A DNA stretch of 64,000 bases from Streptomyces sp. PKU-EA00015 (lineage in GTDB: Bacteria > Actinomycetota > Actinomycetes > Streptomycetales > Streptomycetaceae): assembly GCF_013387495.1 (NCBI RefSeq), contig NZ_JABZEE010000002.1, positions 186,001 to 250,000 of the forward strand. Reading direction: 5' to 3'. The notes below the pieces were generated by a model, which made no database searches, was not told the DNA's origin, and worked only from the letters and a program-made list of their open reading frames with translations. Positions within the stretch are counted from its first letter, which is position 1. The number at the start of each line of letters is the position of its first letter. The translations under genes and the position numbers were made by a program. This document shows, piece by piece, positions 16,727 to 27,492 of this stretch.

Positions 16727-17494
16727 ATGACCGTTTCCCTCGAAGTCTCCCAAGGTGTCGGCACCATCCGCCTGGACCGGCCCCCGATGAACGCCCTCGA
16801 CATCGCCGTGCAGGACCGGCTGCGCGAGCTCGCCGAAGAGGCGACCCGGCGCGAGGACGTACGCGCCGTGATCCTCTACGGCGGCGAGAAGGTGTTCGCG
16901 GCCGGCGCGGACATCAAGGAGATGCAGGCGATGGACCACACGGCGATGGTCGTGCGCTCCCGTGCCCTGCAGGAGTCCTTCACCGCCGTCGCCCGCATCC
17001 CCAAGCCCGTCGTCGCCGCGGTCACCGGTTACGCGCTCGGCGGCGGTTGCGAGCTCGCGCTCTGCGCCGACTACCGGATCGCGGCCGACAACGCCAAGCT
17101 CGGCCAGCCCGAGATCCTGCTCGGCCTGATCCCGGGCGCGGGCGGCACCCAGCGGCTGTCCCGGCTGATCGGTCCGTCCCGGGCCAAGGACCTGATCTTC
17201 ACCGGCCGGATGGTCGCGGCCGACGAGGCGCTCACGCTCGGCCTGGTCGACCGTGTCGTCCCGGCCGCCGAGGTCTACGAGCAGGCCCGCGCATGGGCGG
17301 CGAAGCTGGCCAAGGGCCCGGCGCTGGCCCTGCGGGCCGCGAAGGAGTCGGTGGACGCGGGCTTGGAGACGGACATCGAGACGGGCCTCGCCGTCGAACG
17401 GAACTGGTTCGCGGGCCTGTTCGCCACCGAGGACCGCGAGCGCGGCATGCGCAGCTTCGTCGAGGAGGGCCCGGGCAAGGCCAAGTTCCTCTGA
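16727..17494 (+). CDS. Enoyl-CoA hydratase/isomerase family protein
   Basis: A 255-residue crotonase-fold protein, full length for the family; likely hydrates trans-2-enoyl-CoA in beta-oxidation. Start ATG at 16727. Seen: GADIKEM and ALGGGCELAL, whose backbone amides form the oxyanion hole, then the GLIPGAGGTQRL segment with the catalytic-Glu region and EALTLGLVDRVVPA at the end of the core. Substrate chain length cannot be told from sequence. It appears to be a single-gene, probably leaderless unit. Confidence 0.9.
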   Translation: MTVSLEVSQGVGTIRLDRPPMNALDIAVQDRLRELAEEATRREDVRAVILYGGEKVFAAGADIKEMQAMDHTAMVVRSRALQESFTAVARIPKPVVAAVTGYALGGGCELALCADYRIAADNAKLGQPEILLGLIPGAGGTQRLSRLIGPSRAKDLIFTGRMVAADEALTLGLVDRVVPAAEVYEQARAWAAKLAKGPALALRAAKESVDAGLETDIETGLAVERNWFAGLFATEDRERGMRSFVEEGPGKAKFL

Positions 17495-17754
17495 ACCACC
17501 GCCAGTTGACGGCTCCGAGGCCCGCGTCAATCGCGTGCCCGGATCGTCCCGGCCGGGGGAGGGAATGCGTACGCAACCGGCCCGCGTGCGCCGAGGACGT
17601 CCACAGAAGTCCCGTCGCCGCAGGTCAGGGCGGGTACTGATGCCGGATGAGGTCAGTGGCATATGCCGGGAGGCTCCCTTGGAATCAAGCATTCCGGGGG
17701 GCCTATTCCCTTGGAACGGCCACGGGGGCAGCTGATTACGGCCATGATGGAGGC

Positions 17755-18258
17755 ATGGCGGGCCTGGAGGGCGTGGGACAACCGCGGCAGCGCGTCGGCG
17801 CGACCGCCGGGCGGTGGATCCCGGCCGTGGACGACGAACAGGCGCTGAAGGCGCTGGAGTTGTACGGCAATCCGACGGAGGAGGAGGTCCGGCTGCCGTC
17901 GCGCCCCGAATCCGCGGGCATCGCGCGGCGGCTCACGCAGTGCGTGGTGCTGCGTCAGTGGGCGCTGCCGGCCCAGACCTGCGAGCACGCGGTGCTGCTC
18001 GTCTCGGAGTTGGTGGGCAACGCGGTGCGTCACACCGGGGCGCGCGTCTTCGGTCTGCGGTTGCTGCGCCGCCGCGGCTGGATCCGGGTCGAGGTGCGCG
18101 ACCCGTCGCGCGGACTGCCCTGCTTGATGCCGGTGCACGACATGGACACCAGTGGCCGCGGTCTCTTCCTCGTCGACACCCTCTCCGACCGCTGGGGCGT
18201 CGATCTGCTGCCGCGCGGCAAGACCACGTGGTTCGAGATGCGGGTGGTCGACCGCTGA
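17755..18258 (+). CDS. Anti-sigma-factor-like ATP-binding protein (HATPase_c_2)
   Basis: A 167-residue protein of the RsbW/SpoIIAB-like GHKL ATPase group abundant in Streptomyces. The N-box is SELVGNAVRH (Glu and Asn for Mg-ATP), followed by VRDPSRGLP and the glycine-rich SGRGLFLVDTLSDRWG. No sensor or membrane part is present. Start ATG at 17755 is chosen because the conserved sequence begins there; the nearby GGAGG is too close to be ideal, and an in-frame ATG at 17647 is an alternative. The role is inferred as kinase or partner-switch inhibitor of a sigma factor; its partner is not in the window. A strong terminator follows. Confidence 0.85.
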   Translation: MAGLEGVGQPRQRVGATAGRWIPAVDDEQALKALELYGNPTEEEVRLPSRPESAGIARRLTQCVVLRQWALPAQTCEHAVLLVSELVGNAVRHTGARVFGLRLLRRRGWIRVEVRDPSRGLPCLMPVHDMDTSGRGLFLVDTLSDRWGVDLLPRGKTTWFEMRVVDR

Positions 18259-18288
18259 GACGCGTCGGCCGTACCGGACGTGAGGACG

Positions 18289-18332
18289 CACAGAAGCCCC
18301 CGCGCGCCGTCGGCGCGTCGGGGGCTTCTGTG
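18289..18332. terminator. Long hairpin terminator
   Basis: About 20 bp of stem (18289-18308 with 18312-18332, one bulged base) around a short loop; the core is CAGAAGCCCCCG with its complement. It lies 30 nt downstream of the ATPase stop codon. Confidence 0.85.
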
Positions 18333-18713
18333 GGGAGCGCCGTGGATCGGGGGGGGTGTATCCACGGCGGCTGATGACGACCTGGCCCGGGTCGATGGGG
18401 GTCGTGCCTCGACTATGACAGACGGGCGCCTCATCTTCAAAACTCCAGATGCTGGCAAAGTTGAATGAATCGGACGTCTTGTGGATGGATCGTAGGCAAA
18501 AGAGAGCGTAGACCTTGTAATCGACGCATAAGTATCAGGCTCTGCGAGTGTTTCATCGGTCAGTGATCCTGGTTGCGGGCATGGGGCCGGCGACCCGTAG
18601 TACGGATGAATTGGGTCAATCATTACCTTTCGCCCTGTCCGCCCCTACTGTGCATCCGTCACCCCGAACCGCCGCGGACAGCGTGCGGTGACCACCACGG
18701 AGCTGCTGAGCTG
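18333..18713. other. Intergenic region upstream of beta-propeller lipoprotein
   Basis: These 381 nt contain no gene I can support. The composition is noticeably more AT-rich than its surroundings between about 18410 and 18640, as expected for a promoter region. A 9-codon GTG frame at 18688-18714 ends in a TGATG overlap with the lipoprotein start; it might be a leader peptide but could be chance. Confidence 0.5.
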
Positions 18714-19907
18714 ATGCATCCGACGACCTCCCTCACCCAGCGGACCACGGCGCTCCTCGTGGGCGCCCTCCTCGTTCTGCTCGCCGGCTGCGGCTCGGGC
18801 GGCGAGCAGAACGAGGCACGCGGCACCGAGCAGGCCGCCCCGCCCGTCAAGCCAAGGAAGGCCACGGCCGCCCCCGCCGGGCTGCCCGGCATGCCGCCGG
18901 TCCAGGATCCCCAGGACATCTACGCGGCCGACCGGCCGGGCATGCTCTCACCGGTCGTCAAGAACTTCCCCTCCCGGGTGTACGTCCCCAACACCAACTC
19001 CAACACGGTCTCGGTCATCGACCCCGCGACGTACAAGGTCATCGACACCATTCCGGTCGGCGTGCAGCCGCAGCACGTCGTGCCCTCCTGGGACCTGAAG
19101 ACGCTGTGGGTCAACAACAACCGCGGTCACACGCTCACGCCGATCGACCCCGCGACGGGGAAGGCGGGCGAGCCGGTCGACGTCCACGACCCGTACAACC
19201 TCTACTTCACGCCCAACGGCAAGTACGCCGTCGTCATGGCCTCCCTCGACCGCGAGCTCGTCTTCCGCGACCCGCACACCATGGAGACCAGGCACACCGA
19301 GCCGGTCTCCTGCTACGGCGTCAACCACGCGGACTTCTCCGCCGACGGCCGGTACTTCATCGTCTCCTGCGAGTTCTCCGCCGAACTGCTCAAGGTCGAC
19401 ACGGAGAAGATGAAGGTCGTAGGCCGGCAGCGGCTGCCGTTCGAGGGCGCCATGCCCCAGGACGTCAAGCTCTCCCCGGACGGCAAGACCTTCTACATCG
19501 CCGACATGATCGCGCACGGCGTATGGGTCCTCGACGGGGAGAAGTTCACCGAGCCCGCGCTGATCCCCACCGGCAAGGGCGCCCACGGCCTCTACATCAG
19601 CCGCGACTCCAAGGAGATGTACATTCCCAACCGCGGCGAGGGCTCGATCTCCGTCTTCGACTTCGCCCGCAACAAGCTGACGAAGAAGTGGTGGCTGCCG
19701 GACGGCGGCAGCCCGGACATGGGCGGCGTCTCCGCCGACGGCAAGGTGCTGTGGCTCTCGGGGCGCTACGACGCCGAGGTGTACGCCGTCGACACGAAGA
19801 CCGGCAAGCAGCTCGCCCGCATCCCCGTCGGCAGCGGCCCGCACGGGCTCGCCGTCTACCCGCAGCCCGGCCGCTACTCCCTCGGCCACACCGGCGTCTT
19901 CCGGTAG
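18714..19907 (+). CDS. YncE/YVTN beta-propeller lipoprotein
   Basis: A 397-residue exported lipoprotein: hydrophobic signal TTALLVGALLVLLAGC with lipobox LAGC, a Gly/Ala/Pro linker, then repeated YVTN-type blades (VYVPNTNSNTVSVIDPATYKVIDTIPVGVQPQHV is the first; later ones include ISVFDFARNKL and VYAVDTKTGKQLARIPVG). This is a seven-blade propeller of the type found in YncE and cytochrome d1-like proteins; no heme-binding CxxCH is present. Function is unknown, possibly wall or surface protein interaction. ATG at 18714 is chosen because it starts the signal peptide. Confidence 0.85.
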   Translation: MHPTTSLTQRTTALLVGALLVLLAGCGSGGEQNEARGTEQAAPPVKPRKATAAPAGLPGMPPVQDPQDIYAADRPGMLSPVVKNFPSRVYVPNTNSNTVSVIDPATYKVIDTIPVGVQPQHVVPSWDLKTLWVNNNRGHTLTPIDPATGKAGEPVDVHDPYNLYFTPNGKYAVVMASLDRELVFRDPHTMETRHTEPVSCYGVNHADFSADGRYFIVSCEFSAELLKVDTEKMKVVGRQRLPFEGAMPQDVKLSPDGKTFYIADMIAHGVWVLDGEKFTEPALIPTGKGAHGLYISRDSKEMYIPNRGEGSISVFDFARNKLTKKWWLPDGGSPDMGGVSADGKVLWLSGRYDAEVYAVDTKTGKQLARIPVGSGPHGLAVYPQPGRYSLGHTGVFR

Positions 19908-19943
19908 CCCGGACAACGCGCCGGCGGGCGGCCGCGTAGCCGC

Positions 19944-20582
19944 TCAGTGCGCCGTGAGGACCGCCTCCGAGCCGACGGGCCGGTAACCGGCCGCCTGGAA
20001 CGCCCGTACGCTGCGGGCGTTGCCCGGCGCCTGCTGCGACCACACCACCGGTCCCGGCACCAGATGCCGTGCGGCACGCGCCAGCGCCTGGCCGAGGCCC
20101 TTCCCGCGCGCCTCCTCGTCGACCTCGACCGATGCCTCCCAGCGGCCCGCCACTCCGCGGCCGAGGATCAGCAACCCTGCGTCGGCGGCCCACACCCGCA
20201 CGTCCCGGCGGTGCTCGAGCGCACGAGCCACGCGGGGATGCTCCCGGTCCACCAGCTCACGCAGCCGGAGACCGGGGTCACCGGGCAGCGAGCCGGCGAC
20301 GGTCACCAGGTCGATGGTGTCCATACGGCGGCCCGTGCGGGCCATCAGGGCATACAGGAACCCCGGGTTCATCGCCGCCGCGAGCGGATCGGCCGCCGTC
20401 GCGGCCAACTGCTCCCGTACCCACGCCGGATCCTCGTCCGTGAAGACCACCGAGTGGGCGGTGAAGGCCACTACGCCCGCGTCCCGGGCGTCCGGCTGCC
20501 CGACCACCGTCACCGATCCGTCCGGCGGCGGAAACCGTCCCTCCGCCGCGGCTTCGAGAATCTCCGCCAGTTTCCCGCTCAT
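19944..20582 (-). CDS. GNAT-family acetyltransferase
   Basis: A 212-residue protein from ATG at 20582, preceded by GGAGG at 6 nt. The C-terminal half has the acetyl-CoA binding pattern VDEEARGKGLGQALARAARH (R/Q-x-x-G-x-G/A) and the late GNAT segment NARSVRAFQAAGYRPVGSEAVL. The N-terminal half (about 100 residues) is less typical. Acceptor substrate unknown. It converges with the lipoprotein gene, leaving 36 nt between stops, and diverges from the EF-hand gene. Confidence 0.85.
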   Translation of the reverse strand: MSGKLAEILEAAAEGRFPPPDGSVTVVGQPDARDAGVVAFTAHSVVFTDEDPAWVREQLAATAADPLAAAMNPGFLYALMARTGRRMDTIDLVTVAGSLPGDPGLRLRELVDREHPRVARALEHRRDVRVWAADAGLLILGRGVAGRWEASVEVDEEARGKGLGQALARAARHLVPGPVVWSQQAPGNARSVRAFQAAGYRPVGSEAVLTAH

Positions 20583-20684
20583 CGCACGCCTCCCCACGCC
20601 CCTGGTCCCGGGCTCCCCTCCATGATCACTCAGGTGGGCCGATAATCTGACCCCCGTCAGTAATGCACCAAGAAGGGGTGGACT

Positions 20685-20900
20685 GTGGCGGACATCGAGG
20701 AAGCACGCAAGGCGTTCGACCGTTACGACGCGGACGGCGACGGCTTCATCACTGCGGCCGAGTACAAGACGGCGATGGCTCAGATGGGTGACTGGAACGT
20801 CACCGAGTCCGTCGCCGAGGCCGTGATCGCCTCGCAGGACACCGACGAGGACAAGCTCCTGTCGTTCGACGAGTTCTGGGGCCACCTGAACAAGGCCTGA
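20685..20900 (+). CDS. Two-EF-hand calcium-binding protein (Cab family)
   Basis: A 71-residue cytoplasmic protein with two EF-hands: loop 1 at residues 15-26 (D-x-D-x-D-G-x-I-x-x-x-E, canonical) and loop 2 at residues 52-63, which keeps the acidic ligands but has Lys instead of Gly at loop position 6. Small two-EF-hand proteins (CabB/CabC/CabD) are known in Streptomyces and tie calcium to aerial growth and signalling; which paralog this is cannot be decided here. GTG start at 20685 with an AAGGGGTGG ribosome-binding region upstream. It converges with sdaA across a shared terminator. Confidence 0.9.
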   Translation: MADIEEARKAFDRYDADGDGFITAAEYKTAMAQMGDWNVTESVAEAVIASQDTDEDKLLSFDEFWGHLNKA

Positions 20901-20918
20901 GCGCCGAGACCTCAGGGG

Positions 20919-20956
20919 GTCCGCCGGGTCCCGTCCACGACGGGGACCCGGCGGAC
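20919..20956. terminator. Bidirectional terminator between EF-hand gene and sdaA
   Basis: A perfect 14-bp inverted repeat (20919-20932 with 20943-20956) with a 10-nt loop lies between two convergent stop codons. Confidence 0.8.
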
Positions 20957-20979
20957 ACAGCCGAGGCCGTGTCGGGCGC

Positions 20980-22347
20980 TCAGCACTCGATGATGTTCAC
21001 CGCGAGACCGCCGCGCGCGGTCTCCTTGTACTTCACCGACATGTCCGCGCCGGTGTCCTTCATCGTCTTGATGACCTTGTCCAGGGACACCTTGTGGGTG
21101 CCGTCGCCGCGCATGGCCATACGTGCGGCGGTGACGGCCTTGACCGCCGCCATGCCGTTGCGCTCGATGCACGGGATCTGGACGAGGCCGCCGACCGGGT
21201 CGCAGGTCAGGCCCAGGTTGTGCTCCATGCCGATCTCGGCGGCGTTCTCGACCTGCTCCGGGGAGCCGCCGAGCACCTCCGCGAGCGCGCCCGCGGCCAT
21301 CGAGCAGGCGGAGCCGACCTCGCCCTGGCAGCCCACCTCGGCGCCGGAGATGGAGGCGTTCTCCTTGAAGAGCATGCCGATCGCACCCGCCGCGAGCAGG
21401 AAGCGGACGACACCCTCCTCGTCGGCGCCGGGGACGAAGTTCATGTAGTAGTGCAGGACCGCCGGGATGATGCCGGCCGCGCCGTTGGTCGGGGCGGTGA
21501 CGACCCGGCCGCCGGCCGCGTTCTCCTCGTTCACGGCCATCGCGTAGAGCGTGATCCACTCCATCGCGAGCGCCTGCGGGTCGCCCTCGGAGCGCAGCTT
21601 GCGGGCCGTGGTGGCCGCGCGGCGGCGCACCTTGAGACCGCCGGGCAGGATGCCCTCGCGGGACATGCCGCGCGCGACGCACGCCTCCATGACCCGCCAG
21701 ATGTCCAGCAGACCCTCGCGGATCTCGTCCTCGGTGCGCCAGGCCTTCTCGTTCTCCAGCATCAGCGCGGAGATCGACAGGCCGGTCTCCCGGGTGAGGC
21801 GCAGCAACTCGTCACCGGTGCGGAAGGGGTGCTTCAGCACGGTGTCGTCGAGCTTGATCCGGTCTTCGCCGACCGCATCCTCGTCGACGACGAAGCCGCC
21901 GCCGACCGAGTAGTACGTCTTCTCCAGCAGGGCCGTGCCGTCGGCGTCGTACGCCCACAACGTCATGCCGTTGGCGTGGTAGGGCAGCGCCTTGCGGCGG
22001 TGCAGGACCAGGTCCGTATCGAAGTCGAAGCCGATCTCGTGCACGCCGAGCAGACTGATCCGCTTGTCGCTCTTGATCCGCTCGACCTGGTCGTCGGCGC
22101 TCTCGACGTCGACCGTGCGCGGAGAGTGGCCCTCGAGGCCCAGCAGGACGGCCTTGGGGGTGCCGTGGCCGTGGCCGGTCGCGCCGAGCGAGCCGTACAG
22201 CTCGGCCCGTATCGAGGCGGTGTGGGCCAGCAGGCCCTCGTTCTTCAGCCGCCGGGCGAACATCCGGGCCGCGCGCATGGGGCCCACCGTGTGGGAGCTG
22301 GACGGGCCGATGCCGATCGAGAACAGGTCGAAGACCGAGAGGGCCAC
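20980..22347 (-). CDS. sdaA: L-serine ammonia-lyase
   Basis: A 455-residue single-chain iron-sulfur L-serine dehydratase that converts serine to pyruvate and ammonia. The N-terminal beta domain starts [21 protein letters not shown], the family hallmark. The catalytic domain contains cysteines for the [4Fe-4S] cluster ([17 protein letters not shown] and [14 protein letters not shown]). GTG start at 22347 with AGGAG upstream. It is the last gene of the gcvT-gcvH-glyA-sdaA series, 156 nt after glyA, so serine made from glycine can be deaminated to pyruvate. The gap leaves room for an additional promoter. Confidence 0.93.
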   Translation of the reverse strand: MALSVFDLFSIGIGPSSSHTVGPMRAARMFARRLKNEGLLAHTASIRAELYGSLGATGHGHGTPKAVLLGLEGHSPRTVDVESADDQVERIKSDKRISLLGVHEIGFDFDTDLVLHRRKALPYHANGMTLWAYDADGTALLEKTYYSVGGGFVVDEDAVGEDRIKLDDTVLKHPFRTGDELLRLTRETGLSISALMLENEKAWRTEDEIREGLLDIWRVMEACVARGMSREGILPGGLKVRRRAATTARKLRSEGDPQALAMEWITLYAMAVNEENAAGGRVVTAPTNGAAGIIPAVLHYYMNFVPGADEEGVVRFLLAAGAIGMLFKENASISGAEVGCQGEVGSACSMAAGALAEVLGGSPEQVENAAEIGMEHNLGLTCDPVGGLVQIPCIERNGMAAVKAVTAARMAMRGDGTHKVSLDKVIKTMKDTGADMSVKYKETARGGLAVNIIEC

Positions 22348-22503
22348 GGAGAACTCCTTGTGGGTGGTAGACGCCGTTGTCTGCCGGGTGGTGCAGAGGC
22401 AATGCGTGCAAACGTGGTGCTTACGTGGTGCAGGGCACCGCGCTCACGGTCCAGTGTGCGCGGTGCCCCTTTTGTTTCGCTCCGGGGTGTTACGGGAGAT
22501 CCG

Positions 22504-23763
<1,260 letters not shown>

Positions 23764-23786
23764 CACTCGGTCCCTAAGGTCTTGGG

Positions 23787-24161
23787 TCAGCCCGCGAAAT
23801 CGGTGTACTCGTCGGCGGAGAGCAGGTCCTTCGGCTCCTCGCTGACGCGCACCTTGAAGAGCCAACCGCCCTCGAAGGGCGCCGAGTTCACCAGCGACGG
23901 GTCGCTGACGACGTCCTCGTTGGTCGCGGTGACCTCACCGCTGACCGGCGAGTACAGGTCGCTGACCGACTTGGTGGACTCCAGCTCGCCGCAGGTCTCG
24001 CCCGCGGTCACCGTGTCACCCACTTCGGGAAGCTGGACGTACACCACGTCGCCGAGCGCGTTGGCCGCGTGCTCCGTGATGCCGACCGTCGACACGCCGT
24101 CCTCGGCGACCGACAGCCACTCGTGCTCCTTGCTGTAGCGAAGCTGCTGGGGGTTGCTCAT
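23787..24161 (-). CDS. gcvH: Glycine cleavage system H protein
   Basis: A 124-residue lipoyl carrier of the glycine cleavage complex. The lipoylated lysine is Lys64 in [20 protein letters not shown]. Start ATG at 24161 is preceded by AGGAGA. It lies 58 nt after gcvT and 23 nt before glyA. GcvP and the L protein are not in the window. Confidence 0.95.
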   Translation of the reverse strand: MSNPQQLRYSKEHEWLSVAEDGVSTVGITEHAANALGDVVYVQLPEVGDTVTAGETCGELESTKSVSDLYSPVSGEVTATNEDVVSDPSLVNSAPFEGGWLFKVRVSEEPKDLLSADEYTDFAG

Positions 24162-24219
24162 GACCTGAATTCTCCTGTACGCGGGGGAGTGGTGGTGAAC
24201 GAAGAGAGGGTGCGGACGA

Positions 24220-25335
24220 TCACTTCTGGCGCTTGTAGAACGGCAGCGCCACGACCTCGTACGGCTCGTGCGTGCCGCGGATGTCGACACCGACGCCCGG
24301 CGTGCCCGGCGCGGCATGGGCGGCGTCCACGTACGCCATGGCGATCGGCTTGCCGAGGGTCGGGCTCGGCGCGCCTGAGGTGACCGTGCCGACGACCTTG
24401 CCGTCGGCGACCACGTCCATGCCGGCGCGCGGGACCCGGCGGCCCTCGGCGATCAGGCCGACGAGCTTGCGCGGCGGCGCCGTCCCGGCGCGCTCGGCGG
24501 CGGCCGTGAGCGCCGCGCGGCCGACGAAGTCGCCGTCCTTCTCGAACTTCACGACCCGGCCGAGGCCCGCGTCGAACGGGGTGAGCGCCGTGGTCAGCTC
24601 GTGCCCGTACAGCGGCATGCCCGCCTCCAGGCGCAGCGTGTCGCGGCAGGACAGGCCGCAGGGGATCAGGCCGGCCGGCGCGCCCGCCTCGGTCAGTGCC
24701 TGCCACAGCTTCTCGGCGTGCTGCGGCTCGACGAACAGCTCGAAGCCGTCCTCGCCGGTGTAGCCCGTACGGGCGATAAGGGCCGGGACGCCCGCGACGG
24801 TGCCGGGGAGGCCCGCGTAGTACTTCAGGCCGTCGAGGTCGGCGTCGGTGAGCGACGCGAGGATGCCGGGGGACTGCGGGCCCTGGACCGCGATCAGCGC
24901 GTAGGCGTCACGGTCGTCGCGTACCTGCGCGTCGAAACCGGCCGCGCGCTCGGTGAGCGCGTCGAGGACGATCTGGGCGTTGCCGGCGTTGGCGACGACC
25001 ATGTACTCGGTCTCGCCGAGGCGGTAGACGATCAGGTCGTCGACGATCCCCCCGTCCTCCCGGCAGATCATCGTGTAGCGGGCCCGGCCGAGGCCAACCG
25101 TGCCGATGTTGCCGACGAGCGCGTAGTTCAGCAGGTCGACGGCCTGCGGGCCCGTGACGGTGATCTCACCCATGTGCGACAGGTCGAAGAGGCCGGCCGT
25201 CGTGCGGACGGCGTTGTGCTCGTCGCGCTCGCTGGCGTAACGCAGCGGCATGTCCCAGCCGGCGAAGTCGGTCATGGTCGCGCCCAGAGAACGATGCAGG
25301 GCATCGAGGGCAGTACGACGGGGGGCGTTGCTCAT
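24220..25335 (-). CDS. gcvT: Aminomethyltransferase (glycine cleavage T protein)
   Basis: A 371-residue folate-binding enzyme that transfers the methylene group from aminomethyl-GcvH to tetrahydrofolate. Start ATG at 25335 with GGGAG 8 nt upstream; the frame is open far into the leader but the conserved protein begins here. Seen: [13 protein letters not shown] at the N-terminus, [14 protein letters not shown] with the catalytic Asp/Met region, [11 protein letters not shown], and the C-terminal barrel. First gene of the operon, directly behind the glycine riboswitch. Confidence 0.95.
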   Translation of the reverse strand: MSNAPRRTALDALHRSLGATMTDFAGWDMPLRYASERDEHNAVRTTAGLFDLSHMGEITVTGPQAVDLLNYALVGNIGTVGLGRARYTMICREDGGIVDDLIVYRLGETEYMVVANAGNAQIVLDALTERAAGFDAQVRDDRDAYALIAVQGPQSPGILASLTDADLDGLKYYAGLPGTVAGVPALIARTGYTGEDGFELFVEPQHAEKLWQALTEAGAPAGLIPCGLSCRDTLRLEAGMPLYGHELTTALTPFDAGLGRVVKFEKDGDFVGRAALTAAAERAGTAPPRKLVGLIAEGRRVPRAGMDVVADGKVVGTVTSGAPSPTLGKPIAMAYVDAAHAAPGTPGVGVDIRGTHEPYEVVALPFYKRQK

Positions 25336-25364
25336 AGGTATGGCTCCCAGGGCATGGCTGCGAG

Positions 25365-25570
25365 GACAATCCTCCCCATCTGTCATCGGAACCTGAGAGG
25401 TTCGCCGCGACCCTGCGTTCGGATGGTCGTGGCTTGCACCTTGGGTGGAGCCGCGGGACGGCTCGCTTTTCAGATCTGCCTCATCGCACGCGGTACGGGG
25501 CCTGAGAGATTCAAGGGAGGAACTTGCTCCTTCGGCGCCCGCCACACAGGTGGCCGGGACTCTCCCGCGC
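25365..25570 (-). promoter_or_regulatory. Tandem glycine riboswitch
   Basis: Two aptamers on the reverse strand immediately before gcvT. Aptamer 1 (about 25470-25570) has GGGAGAGTCCC, the conserved GCGCCGAAGGAGCAA and then CTCTCAGG. Aptamer 2 (about 25365-25450) has CACCCAAGGTGCAAGCC, then ACCTCTCAGGT and ACAGATGGGGAGG. These are hallmark glycine-aptamer blocks, in the usual cooperative tandem arrangement. In this family glycine binding turns on downstream gcv expression. The last block ends 30 nt before the gcvT ATG, leaving room for control of the ribosome-binding site. Confidence 0.9.
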
Positions 25571-25725
25571 GGATTCAAGCGGCCGGTATGCAGTTGGCGC
25601 GCACATCATTGCATGCCTGCGGCGGGAGTGGGGGCGCGCGGACCGTGGCAAAGTCCGTTGTCCTGTATTACCAGTTCTTTACACTTCATGGGCAAGGGTG
25701 GGGTGACCCGACTTGGGGGAGCGTG

Positions 25726-26397
25726 ATGATGTTGCAGCGGTCCGGCGCATACGCCGCCACGGCCGCGGGGATGCCCGTCCAGCAGGGCGCCTCCGTCAGT
25801 GGCCTGCTCGGGGCGCCCGCGCCCGTCCTGCGCGACCTGCGGGCCCGTGCGGGCCGCAGTCCGCGCGCCCTGGTGTTCGCGGCCGGTGACGTGGTGGTCG
25901 TCTCCGGGCTGCCCGGGAGCGGCAAGACGACGCTGATGAAGCGCGCGGTGACCGGGCGCGGGATCGACTCGCAGGACACCCGCGACCGGTGGGACGCGGG
26001 CACGCCGCGCTTCCTGCCGTACGCCGTCTACCGCCCCCTCGTGCGCCTCGCGCACTACGCGGGTCTGTGGCGGGCCCTGCGCTCCGGCGAGAGCGTCGTC
26101 GTCCACGACTGCGGTACGCAGGCGTGGGTGCGGCGCTGGCTCGGGCGGGAGGCGCGGCGGCGCGGGACGTCGCTGCATCTCGTGCTGCTGGACGTGCCGC
26201 CGCGGGTGGCGCGGGAGGGCCAGCGCGAGCGCGGCCGCGGGGTGTCGGGGTACGCCTTCGCCCGCCACCGCCGGGCGGTGGGCCGCCTGATCGCCGACGC
26301 GGAATCGGGCCGTCTGCCGCGGGGCTGCGCGGCGGCGGTCCTGCTGGACCGGGAGGCGGCGGGAAGGCTGCGCGTCCTCGGCTTCACGGCGGACTGA
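25726..26397 (+). CDS. P-loop ATP-binding protein (AAA/kinase-like)
   Basis: About 223 residues. A Walker A motif SGLPGSGKTTLMKRAV occurs about 65 residues in, followed by a predicted Walker B-like strand (SVVVHDCGTQ) and an Arg-rich lid region (QRERGRGVSGYAFARHRRAV), as in small zeta-toxin/kinase-like ATPases. There is no membrane segment. A run GTG-ATG-ATG at 25723-25731 follows GGGGGAG, so any of the three could be the start; ATG at 25726 is chosen. It is divergent from the glycine riboswitch operon. The substrate of any phosphotransfer is unknown. Confidence 0.75.
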   Translation: MMLQRSGAYAATAAGMPVQQGASVSGLLGAPAPVLRDLRARAGRSPRALVFAAGDVVVVSGLPGSGKTTLMKRAVTGRGIDSQDTRDRWDAGTPRFLPYAVYRPLVRLAHYAGLWRALRSGESVVVHDCGTQAWVRRWLGREARRRGTSLHLVLLDVPPRVAREGQRERGRGVSGYAFARHRRAVGRLIADAESGRLPRGCAAAVLLDREAAGRLRVLGFTAD

Positions 26398-26593
26398 CCC
26401 CGAGGGGGGTGTGGCCGGGGGCCCCGCCCCAGCGCCTCGCCGCCCCGGCTCGGAGCCCCGGCTCGGCGCGCGGCGCTCTCGCCGGGGCTCCGCCCCGAGC
26501 CCCGCGCCCCACGCGCCGGCGGGGCTGGATTATCGTCGACGCCGCGAACACGCACGGCCGGGGTGCGTGCCCCGGGGAGGAAGAGACGAGCGC

Positions 26594-27373
26594 ATGGAGA
26601 ATCCGTACCGCGGCTGGCCCGGGAACGAGCTGGAAGAGGTCCTCGCCGCCTCCGTCGGCAGTCCCTCCGCCGGAGCCCGCCTCGTCGAGGTGCTCGGCCG
26701 CAGCAGCCTCTGGGTCCCCCTGCCCAACGGGGGCGGGCCCGACAGCATCGCTCTCGACCTGCCCACCATGGAGATCGAGGGCGCCGCCTACGTCCCCGTC
26801 TTCAGCTCCGAGCAGCAGTTCCTCGCCGTCGTGGGTTCCCCCATGTCGTTCACCGTCGCCCCCGCCCGCGAGTTCGCCCGTGGCCTGCCCCCGCAGCTCG
26901 GCATCGCCGTGAACCCGGGCGGCACCGTCGGCGTCCCCCTGCCGCCGCCTGCCGTCGCCGAGTTGTGCCGCGCGGGCCGCCCCCCGCACGGGGGCGCCTC
27001 CCATGCCGGAGGCCACGAGGGAGGCACCGCGTCCGGCGGGCGTGTGCGGCTCTTCGAGCCGGACTGGCAGGAGGAGCCCGTCGACTTCCTCACCGCCGCG
27101 GCCGGCGAGTTCGAGGCCGCCGGCGTCGTGCTCACCGCCCGCCGGGTGCTCGCCTCCGTCGAGGGCGAGGCGCCGGCCCTCTTCGTGGGCGTCCAGCTCT
27201 CCTCCTGGGAAGGCGCCGACCCGAACGCGCCCATGGACGCGCTCGGCCGCGCGCTCGGCCGCGTCCAGGTCCCCTGGCCGGTGAATCTCGTCCTTCTGGA
27301 TGTCGCGCAGGACCCGGTGGGCGACTGGATGCTGGAGCGTGTACGCCCCTTCTACCAACGACATCACGTGTAG
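26594..27373 (+). CDS. SseB-family protein (first copy)
   Basis: A 259-residue cytoplasmic protein with the SseB N-terminal pattern (LWVPLPNGG..., then YVPVFSSEQQFLAVVG) and C-terminal SseB domain ending with the GDWMLERVRPFY motif. Overexpressed E. coli SseB raises serine sensitivity; biochemical function is unknown. ATG at 26594 follows GAGGAAGAGACGAG. An Ala/Gly-rich insertion around residues 130-150 separates the halves. It lies near the glycine/serine operon and is followed by a second SseB-type gene. Confidence 0.8.
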   Translation: MENPYRGWPGNELEEVLAASVGSPSAGARLVEVLGRSSLWVPLPNGGGPDSIALDLPTMEIEGAAYVPVFSSEQQFLAVVGSPMSFTVAPAREFARGLPPQLGIAVNPGGTVGVPLPPPAVAELCRAGRPPHGGASHAGGHEGGTASGGRVRLFEPDWQEEPVDFLTAAAGEFEAAGVVLTARRVLASVEGEAPALFVGVQLSSWEGADPNAPMDALGRALGRVQVPWPVNLVLLDVAQDPVGDWMLERVRPFYQRHHV

Positions 27374-27492
27374 AAGTCAAGCCGGTGCCAGGACTGCCGC
27401 TTAAGCTGGTTTGATGACCTGGCCGGAGGTCCCCTGACACAGGGACGGAGCACTCGGGCACGGGTACGGATCGAAGAGGGGCGGAATCCAGG

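Noticed and set aside
18688..18714. Nine-codon GTG frame overlapping the lipoprotein start
   Set aside because: Could be a leader peptide, but there is no ribosome-binding site or known attenuation signal, so not listed as a gene.
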